From assembly GCA_018648685.1 (NCBI GenBank), contig JABGQT010000097.1:1-46577 (forward strand): a stretch of 46,577 bases of DNA. The letters run 5' to 3'. The DNA is from Anaerolineae bacterium. Its GTDB lineage: Bacteria > Chloroflexota > Anaerolineae > Anaerolineales > Villigracilaceae. Position 1 is the stretch's first letter; every line of letters begins with the position of its first letter. Of this stretch, positions 16,526-25,084 are shown one piece after another. The position numbers and the translations under genes were made by a program. Under the pieces are notes generated by a model. The model saw nothing but the letters and a program-made list of their open reading frames with translations, was not told the DNA's origin and did not search any database.

Positions 16526-17083
16526 ATGAAGAAGAAAGTAATTGCCTTTGGATTGGTCTTTATCCTGTTGGCAGTGAGTGCGGTTGCGGTTGCTGCTGAG
16601 ACAGGAACTGTTACGATCACGGGAGGGACACTCTCTGTGACCGCAGCAGATGTAACACTAAGTGGTGTGACATTGGATGGAACAGATAAGACTTCGACTA
16701 GTGCATCAGGCTCAAATTCCTGGTCTGCATCAGACGCACGTGGCACTGGCGCTGGCTGGAACTTGACTATTGCAGCAACAGATTTTACAGATGGCGTGGA
16801 TAAAACAATTGATATTGCTCAGTCAGATTCTGAGTTCAAGATTCAATTGCTGGATGCCAATGTTACCGTTACTGCTGGTAACACAAAGCCTGTTTCTCAA
16901 GTAACAACTCTTAGTCCCATTCCTGATACAGGCTCACTGAAATTCCTGTCAGCGGCAACTGATACAGGAATGGGAACATACGCAATTGCGCCTAATTTTG
17001 AATTAGAGGTACCAGCAGAAACTTATGTTGGTTCAGGAACTTATACTTCTACGATCACGGTTACGGCGGCTACCGGCCCATAA
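16526..17083 (+). CDS. Secreted WxL-domain-like surface protein
   Basis: The 185-residue product has a clear Sec signal peptide (basic MKKK, hydrophobic core to about residue 22, cleavage near VAVAA). The mature part is Thr/Ser/Gly-rich and probably all-beta. It contains GWNLTIAATDF (W78xL80) and ends in VPAETYVGSGTYTSTITV. This matches the paired W-x-L and Tyr/Thr-rich C-terminal signature of WxL cell-surface domains known mainly from Firmicutes, where they bind peptidoglycan. An AAGGAG site precedes the ATG. It is the first gene after the GEMM-I riboswitch, and a paralog follows 19 bp downstream. Confidence 0.72.
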   Translation: MKKKVIAFGLVFILLAVSAVAVAAETGTVTITGGTLSVTAADVTLSGVTLDGTDKTSTSASGSNSWSASDARGTGAGWNLTIAATDFTDGVDKTIDIAQSDSEFKIQLLDANVTVTAGNTKPVSQVTTLSPIPDTGSLKFLSAATDTGMGTYAIAPNFELEVPAETYVGSGTYTSTITVTAATGP

Positions 17084-17102
17084 GGCCTCGGAGAGTTGGT
17101 TT

Positions 17103-17609
17103 ATGAAAAGAATACAGAGTGTGTGGTTGGCAGTTTTTATAGCTTTGGCTCTTGCGGGCTTGTTGACCACACACTCTTCTGCTTTATCGATTTCAACATC
17201 AGCTCTAAGTTTTCCTAACGTTTTTCTAAACGGTTATGATCAAAGTATTTTAGGCTCAACAAGCGCTTGGCAAGTGGATGCAAGTGGGGAGGCAGGAGGT
17301 TGGAATGCTACAATTTCGGCAACTGATTTCACGAATGGCGTTGGTGGTGTAATTTATGTTTCTAATCTTGAAGCTCGCCTTGCAGATTCCAGCATTGTAT
17401 TGGTTTCAGGAGATCCGATATTGCCCACTTCTACGCAAACAACATTTGCTGCTCTTAGCGGAGTTGGGTTGAAATTTGTTTCAGCAGCAAGCGGAACTTC
17501 GGACGGCATCTATGATCTAACGCCTGAGATTCGGTTGACCGTTCCCGCTGAAACCTATATCGGAAATTACACAAGTACGCTGACGATTACAGTCAGCGTA
17601 GGTCCTTGA
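17103..17609 (+). CDS. Second WxL-like secreted protein (paralog)
   Basis: The 168-residue protein has a signal peptide (about residues 1-27) and the same mature architecture as the preceding gene. GGWNATISATDFTNGV corresponds to GWNLTIAATDFTDGV, and LTVPAETYIGNYTSTLTITV corresponds to its C-terminal block. The third residue of the WxL motif is Ala here. The ATG at 17103 has GGAGAG eight bases upstream. The frame is open further upstream only inside the previous gene. The TGA stop at 17607 is 17 bp before the next gene, so the three are one operon. A structural role on the cell surface together with the DUF916-like partner is inferred. Confidence 0.7.
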   Translation: MKRIQSVWLAVFIALALAGLLTTHSSALSISTSALSFPNVFLNGYDQSILGSTSAWQVDASGEAGGWNATISATDFTNGVGGVIYVSNLEARLADSSIVLVSGDPILPTSTQTTFAALSGVGLKFVSAASGTSDGIYDLTPEIRLTVPAETYIGNYTSTLTITVSVGP

Positions 17610-17626
17610 TTAATGGAGAAATGACA

Positions 17627-18742
17627 ATGCCGAATCTTCGTAGCTATCTAAAAAAAATATCTTTTGTTGTTGTGCTTACTATCTTGATGCTAGCCCTGAT
17701 CATTTTGCCTGTTTTAGCACAGTCTTCGGCAAATATTTCCTTTGGGATCAGACCTACCAAGGCGTTAGAAGGGCAGGCAGAAACCTACTCTTATTTCTCT
17801 TTTCGAACTTCACCTGGTTCTGTTTTTAACGACGAAGCATTAGTGTTGAACGACGGCGGAGAGGCTGTTACTTTGAAAGTCTATGCTGCTGACGGAATAA
17901 CAGCCCGAAATGGTGGAACAGATTTTGCGAAATTTGGTGAAGAAGGCGATGGGATGAGCCGCGGTACCCACGCATGGATATCCCTTCCTCTTTCGGAACT
18001 TACACTTGCGCCTGGAGAAGAACGACTGATCCCTTTTCAAATTGCAATTCCTGCTGATGCATCGTCTGGCTATTATGTTGCCGGATTAGTCGTTGAAGCT
18101 GTTCCCGAGGTCAGCGCAATAGAATCTGTAGCTACTACAACAGAAGGAGAAGCACAATTCAATGTTGAGGTTATACGCCGAGTTGGGGTTGCTGTTGTGA
18201 TCGATATTCCGGGAGAGCAAAGCTCATCTTTGGAAATTGAAAACATTGCTTTATATCGACAAGATGAGCAAGGCACAACTTTTTCGGTTGATCTTAGAAA
18301 TACAGGAAGCACCTTTTTACAGTCAAAAGGCTTCTTTGTGGTAACAGACAGAAATGCGGAGAGAATAATAACTACTATTCCGCTTGAGTTCGACACAATA
18401 TTGCCAGGCGATAAGGTTACTTTTTATGTACCCCGATCAGCGCGCTTTGAGGATGGAAAATATCTTCTGTCTGTTGTTTTAGATTATGGGGGTGAAAAAG
18501 CTGTGCTTGAAGGGATTGGCATGAATATCAAGAATGGGCAACCGGAGATTGAGGGGCAAATATTGGACAATCTATTTACCTCAGAAGAAATTGAAGTCTT
18601 TTTTGAGAAAGAAGGAAAGGGCGATAGTTTTATTTGGACTATGGTTGCTGTAGTTTCCTTTATCTTGGCTCTTCTTGTTGGTTGGCTTGTTTATCGATCT
18701 GGCGAAAAGAAAGAAAAAAAAGAAGTTGATCCTATATTCTAA
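17627..18742 (+). CDS. DUF916-like (WxL-interacting) membrane-anchored surface protein
   Basis: The 371-residue protein has an N-terminal signal peptide (about residues 1-34) and an extracellular beta-rich region. It ends in one C-terminal transmembrane helix (about 336-355) and a Lys/Glu-rich cytoplasmic tail. The first domain (FGIRPTKA, a PGSVFNDEALVLNDGG segment, YAADG, then LTLAPGEERLIPFQI and ASSGYYVAGLVVEA) follows the DUF916 pattern. In Firmicutes such proteins accompany WxL proteins in cell-surface complex operons. The ATG at 17627 is favoured because GGAG lies eight bases upstream. The ATG six bases earlier is too close to that site. It is the last gene before a terminator. Confidence 0.75.
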   Translation: MPNLRSYLKKISFVVVLTILMLALIILPVLAQSSANISFGIRPTKALEGQAETYSYFSFRTSPGSVFNDEALVLNDGGEAVTLKVYAADGITARNGGTDFAKFGEEGDGMSRGTHAWISLPLSELTLAPGEERLIPFQIAIPADASSGYYVAGLVVEAVPEVSAIESVATTTEGEAQFNVEVIRRVGVAVVIDIPGEQSSSLEIENIALYRQDEQGTTFSVDLRNTGSTFLQSKGFFVVTDRNAERIITTIPLEFDTILPGDKVTFYVPRSARFEDGKYLLSVVLDYGGEKAVLEGIGMNIKNGQPEIEGQILDNLFTSEEIEVFFEKEGKGDSFIWTMVAVVSFILALLVGWLVYRSGEKKEKKEVDPIF

Positions 18743-18795
18743 ATAATTGAAATTTTCTCTATCAACTAGCGGCCAAATCTTCAATTGTGCAAGCT

Positions 18796-18832
18796 AAGAA
18801 AAAGAATCATCGCTTTGGTGGTTCTTTTTTCT
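18796..18832 (+). terminator. Terminator after the WxL-type operon
   Basis: AAGAAAAAGAATCATC can pair, with G-U pairs, with GGTGGTTCTTTTTTCTT around a short loop near 18812-18816. The right arm is T-rich. It closes the riboswitch-controlled operon. Confidence 0.65.
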
Positions 18833-18880
18833 TGGTAAAATACCTTACTCTGGATCGTTGTCTAATTTAAGGAGAGTGTG

Positions 18881-19351
18881 ATGGATGCTTTAAGTCATCG
18901 TATTAAAAAAGTCGCTGAAAGTGTTTTGGAAAATGAAGCATTGATCGGTGGCCTAGACAAATCAACAGCTAAAATTTTGCAAGGATGGGGCGTTAAGCAT
19001 GCAACTCGTGCTGCTGAAGATACGCACACCTTAGATGATGAGAGTGCTGAAAAGGCCATGTACCCACAATTAAAAGCATCTCGCCGCTTATTGCGTGCAA
19101 TTCGTGTTTGGTTGGAGCATGAGAAAGAAGCAACAGCAGAAGAGCGGCAAAAACTTTGGGCAAAGGTTGAGAAACGAGCGCAAGGCCTTTATGGTGATGG
19201 CATTTCTCTCCCCTCGCCAAGCCAGTTTTCAGGAGAAAAACCCGTAGAATTTATAGAGAACTTACGAGAGTGGCTAGAAGGTGGCTCTAATGAGAAAGAA
19301 GACAAAAAAACATTTTTTTCTTCTCTCTTTGGAAATAAAAAGAAAAAATAA
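18881..19351 (+). CDS. Small helical protein of unknown function
   Basis: The 156-residue soluble product is rich in Ala, Glu and Lys and reads as mostly helical, with a lysine-rich end (SSLFGNKKKK). No signal peptide or known motif is seen. The ATG at 18881 has AAGGAG six bases upstream; the GTG one codon earlier is less likely. It lies between the terminator of the WxL-type operon and the phospholipase-D-like gene, with a C-rich stretch (19372-19379) in the gap. I do not recognise the family. Confidence 0.65.
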   Translation: MDALSHRIKKVAESVLENEALIGGLDKSTAKILQGWGVKHATRAAEDTHTLDDESAEKAMYPQLKASRRLLRAIRVWLEHEKEATAEERQKLWAKVEKRAQGLYGDGISLPSPSQFSGEKPVEFIENLREWLEGGSNEKEDKKTFFSSLFGNKKKK

Positions 19352-19401
19352 AGTTCTGCTAATCCCCCCCCATACCGGTTGAAAACATAGGAGCCTTAAT
19401 T

Positions 19402-20610
19402 ATGTCGGCAAGAAAACGCAAGAAATCTGGTAATTCAAAAGTCATTCTTTTTCTTTTTGTAGCTGTACTTATTATGGGGGGCTACTTCATGATAACGGGG
19501 AATGATCCGCTCGGTCTATTTACAGATGTAGTTACGCTTACGCCAGCCGGACAGATCGAAACTCCCTTGGCTCTCCCGCCGACGCCCGTGCCCCAAGTTG
19601 ATACCGCGGCTCAAAGCGATTGGTGGGAAGTTTACTTTGCGGATTGGCAAAATAAGAACGACCCCGATAATTATGCAGGTACGATCGAAGAAGAGATCAT
19701 CAAAAAAATTGATGCTGCTCAAGAATCGATCCATATTGCCTCTTTTGAATTTGATCTCACCCCCGTTGCAGATGCGCTCATCCGTGCCCATGAACGCGGT
19801 GTGGATGTCCGCTGGGTGACCGATGATGAGCATGGTCTTGAAGCAGACGAAGAGCCCGGCCATGGTCAATTCGAGATGCTAGAAGATGAGGGGATTGAGA
19901 TCAAAGACGATCAACGCGGCGCCTTGATGCATAATAAATTCTGGATATTTGATCGCAAAACGGTCTGGACAGGTTCCACAAATATCACAAAGAATGGCAT
20001 TTTCAAGCAGGATAATAACGTGATCGTGATCCATTCGCCTGCTTTGGCAGAAATTTATGAGCGTGAGTTCGACGAAATGTGGAATGGCGAATTTGGTCCA
20101 CGTTCAACTTCAACCATTGAAGATCAAAGCGTTGTTGTGAACGGAACAGAAATCCACGTTCTTTTTGCTGCAGAAGATGAGGCGATGGATTATATTTTGC
20201 CTTATTTGGCAAATGCGCAGAGTAGCATCCGCTTCATGGCCTTTTCTTTTACTTACGACAATATGGAAGACGTGATCACCGATCGTTTTGAAAATGGCGT
20301 CGATGTTGCTGGCGTTTTCGAAAAATTGGGCAGCAGTACAGAGTACAGCGAGCTTGGCGATATGTATTGCTCCAAGATGAAAGTGCGCCGTGATGGGAAT
20401 GGCGGCTTCTTGCATCATAAGGTCGTTATTGTGGATGATCGAATCGTCATTACGGGTTCGCTCAACTTCTCTGATAACGCGAACGACAGTAACGATGAGA
20501 ATGTCATCATCGTTGATAATGCCGATATTGCAGCGCTTTATTTAGAAGAGTTTGAGCGTGTTTGGGAAGTTGCCAATGACGTAGAAGATGGTAAATTTGA
20601 TTGTCCATAA
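19402..20610 (+). CDS. Exported phospholipase-D-like protein with two HKD motifs
   Basis: The 402-residue protein has a basic N-terminus and one transmembrane helix (about 14-31), then a Pro/Thr linker and two PLD repeats. HKD motif 1 is HNKFWIFD followed by GSTN near residue 176. Motif 2 is HHKVVIVD followed by TGSLNFSDNAN near residue 338. Both have the HxKxxxxD histidine, lysine and aspartate, so an active phosphodiesterase is expected, on the outer face of the membrane. Such stand-alone bacterial enzymes resemble Nuc-type nucleases as often as lipases. An AGGAG site precedes the ATG. Confidence 0.85.
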   Translation: MSARKRKKSGNSKVILFLFVAVLIMGGYFMITGNDPLGLFTDVVTLTPAGQIETPLALPPTPVPQVDTAAQSDWWEVYFADWQNKNDPDNYAGTIEEEIIKKIDAAQESIHIASFEFDLTPVADALIRAHERGVDVRWVTDDEHGLEADEEPGHGQFEMLEDEGIEIKDDQRGALMHNKFWIFDRKTVWTGSTNITKNGIFKQDNNVIVIHSPALAEIYEREFDEMWNGEFGPRSTSTIEDQSVVVNGTEIHVLFAAEDEAMDYILPYLANAQSSIRFMAFSFTYDNMEDVITDRFENGVDVAGVFEKLGSSTEYSELGDMYCSKMKVRRDGNGGFLHHKVVIVDDRIVITGSLNFSDNANDSNDENVIIVDNADIAALYLEEFERVWEVANDVEDGKFDCP

Positions 20611-20673
20611 AAATGCTGTGTGAGTAGCTGCGCAAATAAAAGACAAGAAACTAAGGCCGCATAATGCTTTTGG

Positions 20674-21750
20674 ATGATTTTGATGAGTGAAAAAACAGTA
20701 GATCAAGTGGAACATCTCTATTGGATAGATTTTGTGCGGACAGTGGGAGCGTTCTTCGTTGTGCTTGTGCATGCCAGTTTTTTTATCCTCTACCTGTGGG
20801 GCGAAGTTCCTGAATCTCATTGGATGGCAGGGAATGTTTACGACAGTATCGCACGGGTTGGTGTTCCGTTATTTTTGATGATTAGCGGAGCGTTGCTATT
20901 AAGGAAAGAAGAAAATATATTCTTTTTCTTGAAAAAACGACTAATAAAAATCATTCTCCCTTTTGTTTTCTGGTCAATTTTTTATTTATGGTGGCGCCAG
21001 AATTATCCAGTGGGTGCGAAATTTTCTTCAATTGCGATCTCAATGTTTGTTTCAGTACTTAAAGTCCCAGCTTCAGATCACCTTTGGTTTTTGTATGCAC
21101 TAGTTGTTCTGTATTTTTTCGTACCTCCACTAAGGCTTATGCTTTCTCGAGCAAAAGAGCGAGATATTATATACATCTTGCTTTTATGGTTGTCGATGGG
21201 CCCTCTTGTGCAATTGCTTCAGAAATTATTTAGTTTTGCGCTAACATCCCATTTTCATTTCATCTCAGGATATTGGGGATATCTCCTCTTGGGCTACTGG
21301 CTTTCAATAAAAAAAATTCCGATAAAAAATACAATCTTTTTCTTTGTGGCGGGCAGTCTCTGTACCTTGGCAACCATTTGGCTAACATATATATTTTCAT
21401 TGACGAATGCTCATTTGGATGGCTTTTTTTACGATTATCTTAGTCTAAATGTTGTTTTTGCCTCGGGTTTTTTCTTTATCAGTTTGAAAAGTATAGGAGA
21501 AAAATTGTACAAAGAAAAATTTTGGGGAAAATTCTTTTTTGCCCACGGAGGAGCCAGCTTTGGAATATATCTAATCCACCCAGTGATTCTTGATATTTTG
21601 CAACGAGGTAAATTAGGTTTTCGCCTCTCTTTTCGTGTTGGGAACCCTTGGTATACAATTTCGCTGGCGGCACTTCTTGCCTATGCTTTTTCCTTTGTCA
21701 TTGTTGTGGGCATGAGAAAAATCCCCGTACTTAAAAAGCTGGTGCCATAA
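20674..21750 (+). CDS. Acyltransferase-3 family membrane protein (OafA/WecH-like)
   Basis: The 358-residue protein has about ten hydrophobic helices. The N-terminal LYWIDFVRTVGAFFVVLVHASFF contains the conserved Arg and catalytic-type His of acyltransferase family 3, followed by GVPLFLMISGALLL. This family transfers acetyl or other acyl groups to cell-surface glycans. The start is uncertain: ATG at 20674 or the in-frame ATG at 20683, neither with a strong ribosome site. It follows the phospholipase-D-like gene by 63 bp, and both products would face the cell surface. It has unusually AT-rich third positions compared with neighbours, a mild hint of transfer. Confidence 0.82.
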   Translation: MILMSEKTVDQVEHLYWIDFVRTVGAFFVVLVHASFFILYLWGEVPESHWMAGNVYDSIARVGVPLFLMISGALLLRKEENIFFFLKKRLIKIILPFVFWSIFYLWWRQNYPVGAKFSSIAISMFVSVLKVPASDHLWFLYALVVLYFFVPPLRLMLSRAKERDIIYILLLWLSMGPLVQLLQKLFSFALTSHFHFISGYWGYLLLGYWLSIKKIPIKNTIFFFVAGSLCTLATIWLTYIFSLTNAHLDGFFYDYLSLNVVFASGFFFISLKSIGEKLYKEKFWGKFFFAHGGASFGIYLIHPVILDILQRGKLGFRLSFRVGNPWYTISLAALLAYAFSFVIVVGMRKIPVLKKLVP

Positions 21751-21823
21751 AAACGAAACCCGAATCAATACATTATGTTGTGGGTAATTTCAAAAAATAT
21801 CCATTTTGAAATGGGGGTGATTA

Positions 21824-21850
21824 GGTCACGAAGGAAACGAAGAAGAAGTG
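21824..21850. repeat. Degenerate dispersed repeat (GTCACGAAGGAAACGAAG type)
   Basis: The 153-bp gap between the acyltransferase and tyrA contains GGTCACGAAGGAAACGAAG, which resembles the short intergenic repeats (GTCACGAAGG..ACGAAG) common in many bacterial genomes. A single copy cannot prove this. Nothing else is visible in the gap. Confidence 0.25.
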
Positions 21851-21903
21851 TTTTTTCATATCTGCGAAATTCCATCTGATCCGCAAAATTTGTGTTCCAT
21901 TCT

Positions 21904-22767
21904 TTACGCCCTCCGCATCATCTCTTCACGTTTGGCTTTGCTCGCGTCCAGCAAAATTTCCAAGTTTTCATTGTCGCCAGCTTTCATCAGCGTCAAGATT
22001 TTGTTAATCTCATCTTGTACGGCTTCCAGCGCGGCAATTGTGTTTTCGGCGTTCGTCATCACCATCGGCAGCATCATGCTGGTTGGCGTGGCAGAGAGCC
22101 GCGTCGCGCTCGAAAACCCGCCTGCCTTGAGTTTGGATAATTTTGTCTCGGTGGCGTGCATCAGTGCGACCGCCAATAAATGTGGCGCGTGGCTGGTTTT
22201 CGCCAACATTTGATCATGCTTCACAGCATCTATCCAGAGCGGATTTCCGCCAATTGCCTCCACGAGTTGCGTCAGCAACGACTTTGTCCGCGCCGATGTG
22301 CGCTCGGATGGCGTGAGTGTGTAGGTGCAATCGTAGAGCATCTCTTTTTCGGCGTGGCAGATACCTAATTTTTCTTTACCGCAAATGGGATGACCGCCGA
22401 TCACGTCAAAATCGGATGGGAGAGAATCAAGCGCCTGCATGATCTGCTCTTTGGTGGATGTGACGTCCGTGACGATCAGCTTGGTACCGGTGGTATGGAT
22501 GCCGGGGAGCGTGGAGATGATCTCTAGCGCGGCTGAGACAGGCGTAGCGATGATGAGTATATCCGCTTGGGGCAGGATTTGACGGAGATCTATTGATGCC
22601 GAATCGACCATTCCTTTGGCGGTAGCAATTTGACAGGTGAGCGAATCGCTATCTGATCCCAGAACGCTATTGCAATGACCACGTAATCCCATAGCAATAG
22701 ATGCGCCCATTAATCCTAATCCGATAATGGCGATATTTTGGTCGGCTAAAAAGTTTGAATCTTCCAT
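21904..22767 (-). CDS. tyrA: Prephenate dehydrogenase
   Basis: The 287-residue enzyme oxidatively decarboxylates prephenate to 4-hydroxyphenylpyruvate on the way to tyrosine. The Rossmann motif GLGLMG (16-21) is followed by ATPVSAALE, DVTSTKEQI and GGHPICGKEKLG with the active-site His. SHAPHLLAVAL holds the second conserved His region. No ACT domain is present, so feedback must come from elsewhere, for example the attenuator at the head of the operon. It is the last gene of the aroH-aroF-aroF-tyrA operon and is separated from the DAHP synthase by a 16-bp palindrome. Confidence 0.93.
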   Translation of the reverse strand: MEDSNFLADQNIAIIGLGLMGASIAMGLRGHCNSVLGSDSDSLTCQIATAKGMVDSASIDLRQILPQADILIIATPVSAALEIISTLPGIHTTGTKLIVTDVTSTKEQIMQALDSLPSDFDVIGGHPICGKEKLGICHAEKEMLYDCTYTLTPSERTSARTKSLLTQLVEAIGGNPLWIDAVKHDQMLAKTSHAPHLLAVALMHATETKLSKLKAGGFSSATRLSATPTSMMLPMVMTNAENTIAALEAVQDEINKILTLMKAGDNENLEILLDASKAKREEMMRRA

Positions 22768-22779
22768 AATGTTTTAGGC

Positions 22780-22812
22780 AGACTACAAAAGTCTTCAAGA
22801 CTTTTGTAGTCT
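22780..22812. repeat. 16-bp perfect inverted repeat between DAHP synthase and tyrA
   Basis: AGACTACAAAAGTCTT and its exact complement are separated by one base. The right arm overlaps the stop codon of the DAHP synthase gene. In the transcript this is a long AU-rich hairpin. It lacks a T tract in the direction of transcription, so it is more likely a dispersed palindrome or an RNA-stability element than a terminator. Confidence 0.7.
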
Positions 22813-23848
22813 AGCTTTGTAGCGGATTGGTGGAAATTTCTGCAATTTTTAGCGCCTCTGCAATGGCGTTTACTTGTTTTACAAGGGTCTTGAAGCGTTT
22901 TGGTTTAAGCGATTGCGCACCATCGGAGAGAGCACAGGCAGGGTCAGGATGCACTTCCACGATGATGCCATCTGCGCCCGCAGCGATGCCCGAGCGAGCG
23001 AGGGCTGAAACATATTCCCAATGTCCGGTGCTGTGACTGGGGTCGAGCATGACGGGCAGATGGGTATGTGCCTGCAAAACGGGGATAGCGTTTATGTCTG
23101 TGGTGTTGCGGGTAGCCGTCTCAAAGGTGCGGATGCCGCGCTCGCAAAGGATAACGTTTTGGTTGCCTTTGGAGAGGATATATTCTGCAGCCATGAGGAA
23201 ATCGTTGATGGTAGCGCTCATGCCTCGCTTGAGTAAAACGGTGCGATCGGTTTGCCCGACAGCTTTAAGCAAAGCATAATTTTGCATATTGCGTGCACCG
23301 ATTTGAAGGACTTCGGCGTAATCTGCTACGAGGGGAACAAGTTCGGGTGCGGTGACTTCTGTGACGATGGGGAGACCTGTTAACTCGCGGGCTTCGGCGA
23401 GAAGTTTCAGCCCTTCTTCGCCCATCCCTTGGAAGGAGTAGGGGGATGTACGTGGTTTGAATGCACCGCCACGTAATGCGTGCGCACCGGCATCTTTGAC
23501 AGCTTCGGCGGCTTCTAGAATTTGCTCGCGGCTTTCAACGGCGCAGGGTCCACCGATGATGAGGGGAGTTCCATTGCCGATGAAATGCTCTCCAATAGGG
23601 ACGAGGGTGTTTTCGGGGTAAAACTCACGTGAGGCAAGTTTATAGGGTTTTGAGATGGGGATTACGCTGGCAACGCCCGGCAAGCGGATGAAAGCAGTCG
23701 GCTCTACAGGGCGACCATCGCCAACGACACCGATCACATTTCGTTCTGACCCTTTAATGCGATGGGGATGGAGGTCGAGGTCTTCAACACGTTGAAGAAC
23801 ATGGTTGAGTTCTTCTTTTGTTGCGGTGGTTTTCATGATAATCATCAT
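22811..23848 (-). CDS. aroF: DAHP synthase, type I-beta, copy 1
   Basis: The 345-residue enzyme condenses phosphoenolpyruvate and erythrose-4-phosphate, the first step of the shikimate pathway. It has an N-terminal ferredoxin-like/ACT-like regulatory domain of about 70 residues ([18 protein letters not shown]). The barrel follows with [48 protein letters not shown] and LDPSHSTG. The fused regulatory domain is the feature that gives tyrosine or phenylalanine inhibition in this type. An AGGAG site precedes the ATG. A second, very similar copy lies 80 bp upstream in the same operon. Confidence 0.94.
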   Translation of the reverse strand: MMIIMKTTATKEELNHVLQRVEDLDLHPHRIKGSERNVIGVVGDGRPVEPTAFIRLPGVASVIPISKPYKLASREFYPENTLVPIGEHFIGNGTPLIIGGPCAVESREQILEAAEAVKDAGAHALRGGAFKPRTSPYSFQGMGEEGLKLLAEARELTGLPIVTEVTAPELVPLVADYAEVLQIGARNMQNYALLKAVGQTDRTVLLKRGMSATINDFLMAAEYILSKGNQNVILCERGIRTFETATRNTTDINAIPVLQAHTHLPVMLDPSHSTGHWEYVSALARSGIAAGADGIIVEVHPDPACALSDGAQSLKPKRFKTLVKQVNAIAEALKIAEISTNPLQS

Positions 23849-23928
23849 GGTATGGCTCCTTTAGATACGAATTTCTTTAGATTTTGCCCCTTTCCCCAAG
23901 CACTGGAGAAAGGGGGGATAGTGAGGGG

Positions 23929-24963
23929 TTACTGTACAGGCGTTGACGAGATATTTGCCATTTTCAGCACATCTGCGATGGCGTTGGCTTGTTTGACCAG
24001 CTCTGTAAAGCGTTTTGGCTTGAGTGATTGTGCGCCGTCAGAAAGAGCGTTGGCAGGGTCAGGGTGGACTTCGATGACAAGCCCATCTGCACCAGCGGCG
24101 ATGCCAGAGCGAGCAAGAGGGGCGACAAGCCGCCAATCGCCGGTGCTGTGGCTGGGGTCGAGAATAATGGGCAGATGTGTGAGCAATTTCAAAACGGGGA
24201 TGGCGTTGATGTCGGTTGTGTTCCGCGTGGCGGTCTCGAAGGTGCGGATGCCGCGCTCGCAAAGGATTACATTTTGATTGCCTTTGGAGAGGATATATTC
24301 GGCAGCCATCAAAAAGTCGTTGATGGTGGCACTCATCCCGCGTTTGAGCAGGACGGTGCGTTTACTTAATCCCGCCGCTTTGAGTAGGGAGTAATTTTGC
24401 ATATTGCGCGCGCCGATCTGGAGCACATCTGCGTATTCGGCGACGAGAGGGACAAGTTCAGGGGATGTGACTTCGGTGACGATGGGGAGACCTGTCAGCT
24501 CACGGGCTTCAGCGAGGAGTTTTAGCCCTTCTTCTCCCATCCCTTGGAAGGAGTAAGGCGAGGTACGCGGTTTGAAAGCACCACCACGTAAAGCATGTGC
24601 GCCCGCGGCTTTGACAGCTTTTGCGGTTTCCATAAGTTGTTCGCGGCTTTCTACGGCGCAAGGTCCACCAATGATGATGCGGCTTCCGTTGCCGACGAGA
24701 TGTTCTCCGATAGGGACAAGAGAATCTTTGGGGTAAAACTCACGTGAAGCTAGTTTGTAGGGTTTTGAGATGGGAACGATATTATCCACGCCGGGGAGAC
24801 GGATAAAAGCGGTCGGCTCGACAGGGCGTCCATCGCCGACCACGCCGATAACGGTGCGCTCTGCGCCATCTGAAAGATGGGCATCCAGTTCAAAGGATTT
24901 GACACGCTCAATTACATGGTTTACTTCTGCTTTGGTTGCGCTTGTGCGCATGATGATCATCAT
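23929..24963 (-). CDS. aroF: DAHP synthase, type I-beta, copy 2 (tandem paralog)
   Basis: The 344-residue paralog has the same domain order and motifs as copy 1 ([34 protein letters not shown]). Identity is very high through the barrel centre. The N-terminal regulatory domain ([19 protein letters not shown]) and the last 90 residues have diverged more. That pattern suggests two isozymes with different feedback ligands, or a recent duplication with partial gene conversion. GGAG precedes the ATG by nine bases. It lies between aroH and copy 1, with a dispersed repeat in the gap towards aroH. Confidence 0.93.
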   Translation of the reverse strand: MMIIMRTSATKAEVNHVIERVKSFELDAHLSDGAERTVIGVVGDGRPVEPTAFIRLPGVDNIVPISKPYKLASREFYPKDSLVPIGEHLVGNGSRIIIGGPCAVESREQLMETAKAVKAAGAHALRGGAFKPRTSPYSFQGMGEEGLKLLAEARELTGLPIVTEVTSPELVPLVAEYADVLQIGARNMQNYSLLKAAGLSKRTVLLKRGMSATINDFLMAAEYILSKGNQNVILCERGIRTFETATRNTTDINAIPVLKLLTHLPIILDPSHSTGDWRLVAPLARSGIAAGADGLVIEVHPDPANALSDGAQSLKPKRFTELVKQANAIADVLKMANISSTPVQ

Positions 24964-24980
24964 GATTTCTTTCTCCTATA

Positions 24981-25082
24981 GATGGTGATTCTGCGAGGAG
25001 CGCGCTTTTGCGACGACGCAGTCTTTTATTAGGCAGGTGGCACTATCTTCGATGAGATTGCTTTGCTCCGCTCGCAAATTCA
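24981..25082. repeat. Dispersed inverted repeat, GCGAGGAGCG...GAGATTGCTT type
   Basis: The gap between aroH and the second DAHP synthase holds GATGGTGATTCTGCGAGGAG at one end and GAGATTGCTTTGCTCCGCTC at the other. The tips TGCGAG and CTCGCA are inverted. It resembles the widespread TTGCGAGGAGCGAAGC.../GCAATCTC intergenic repeat, and a second copy lies at 37231-37302. It is transcribed within the aro operon. Confidence 0.5.
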
Positions 25083-25084
25083 TT

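Noticed and set aside
19372-19379. Run of C residues upstream of the phospholipase-D-like gene
   Set aside because: Eight consecutive C in a short gap without inverted repeats or coding context gives no basis for a phase-variation claim.
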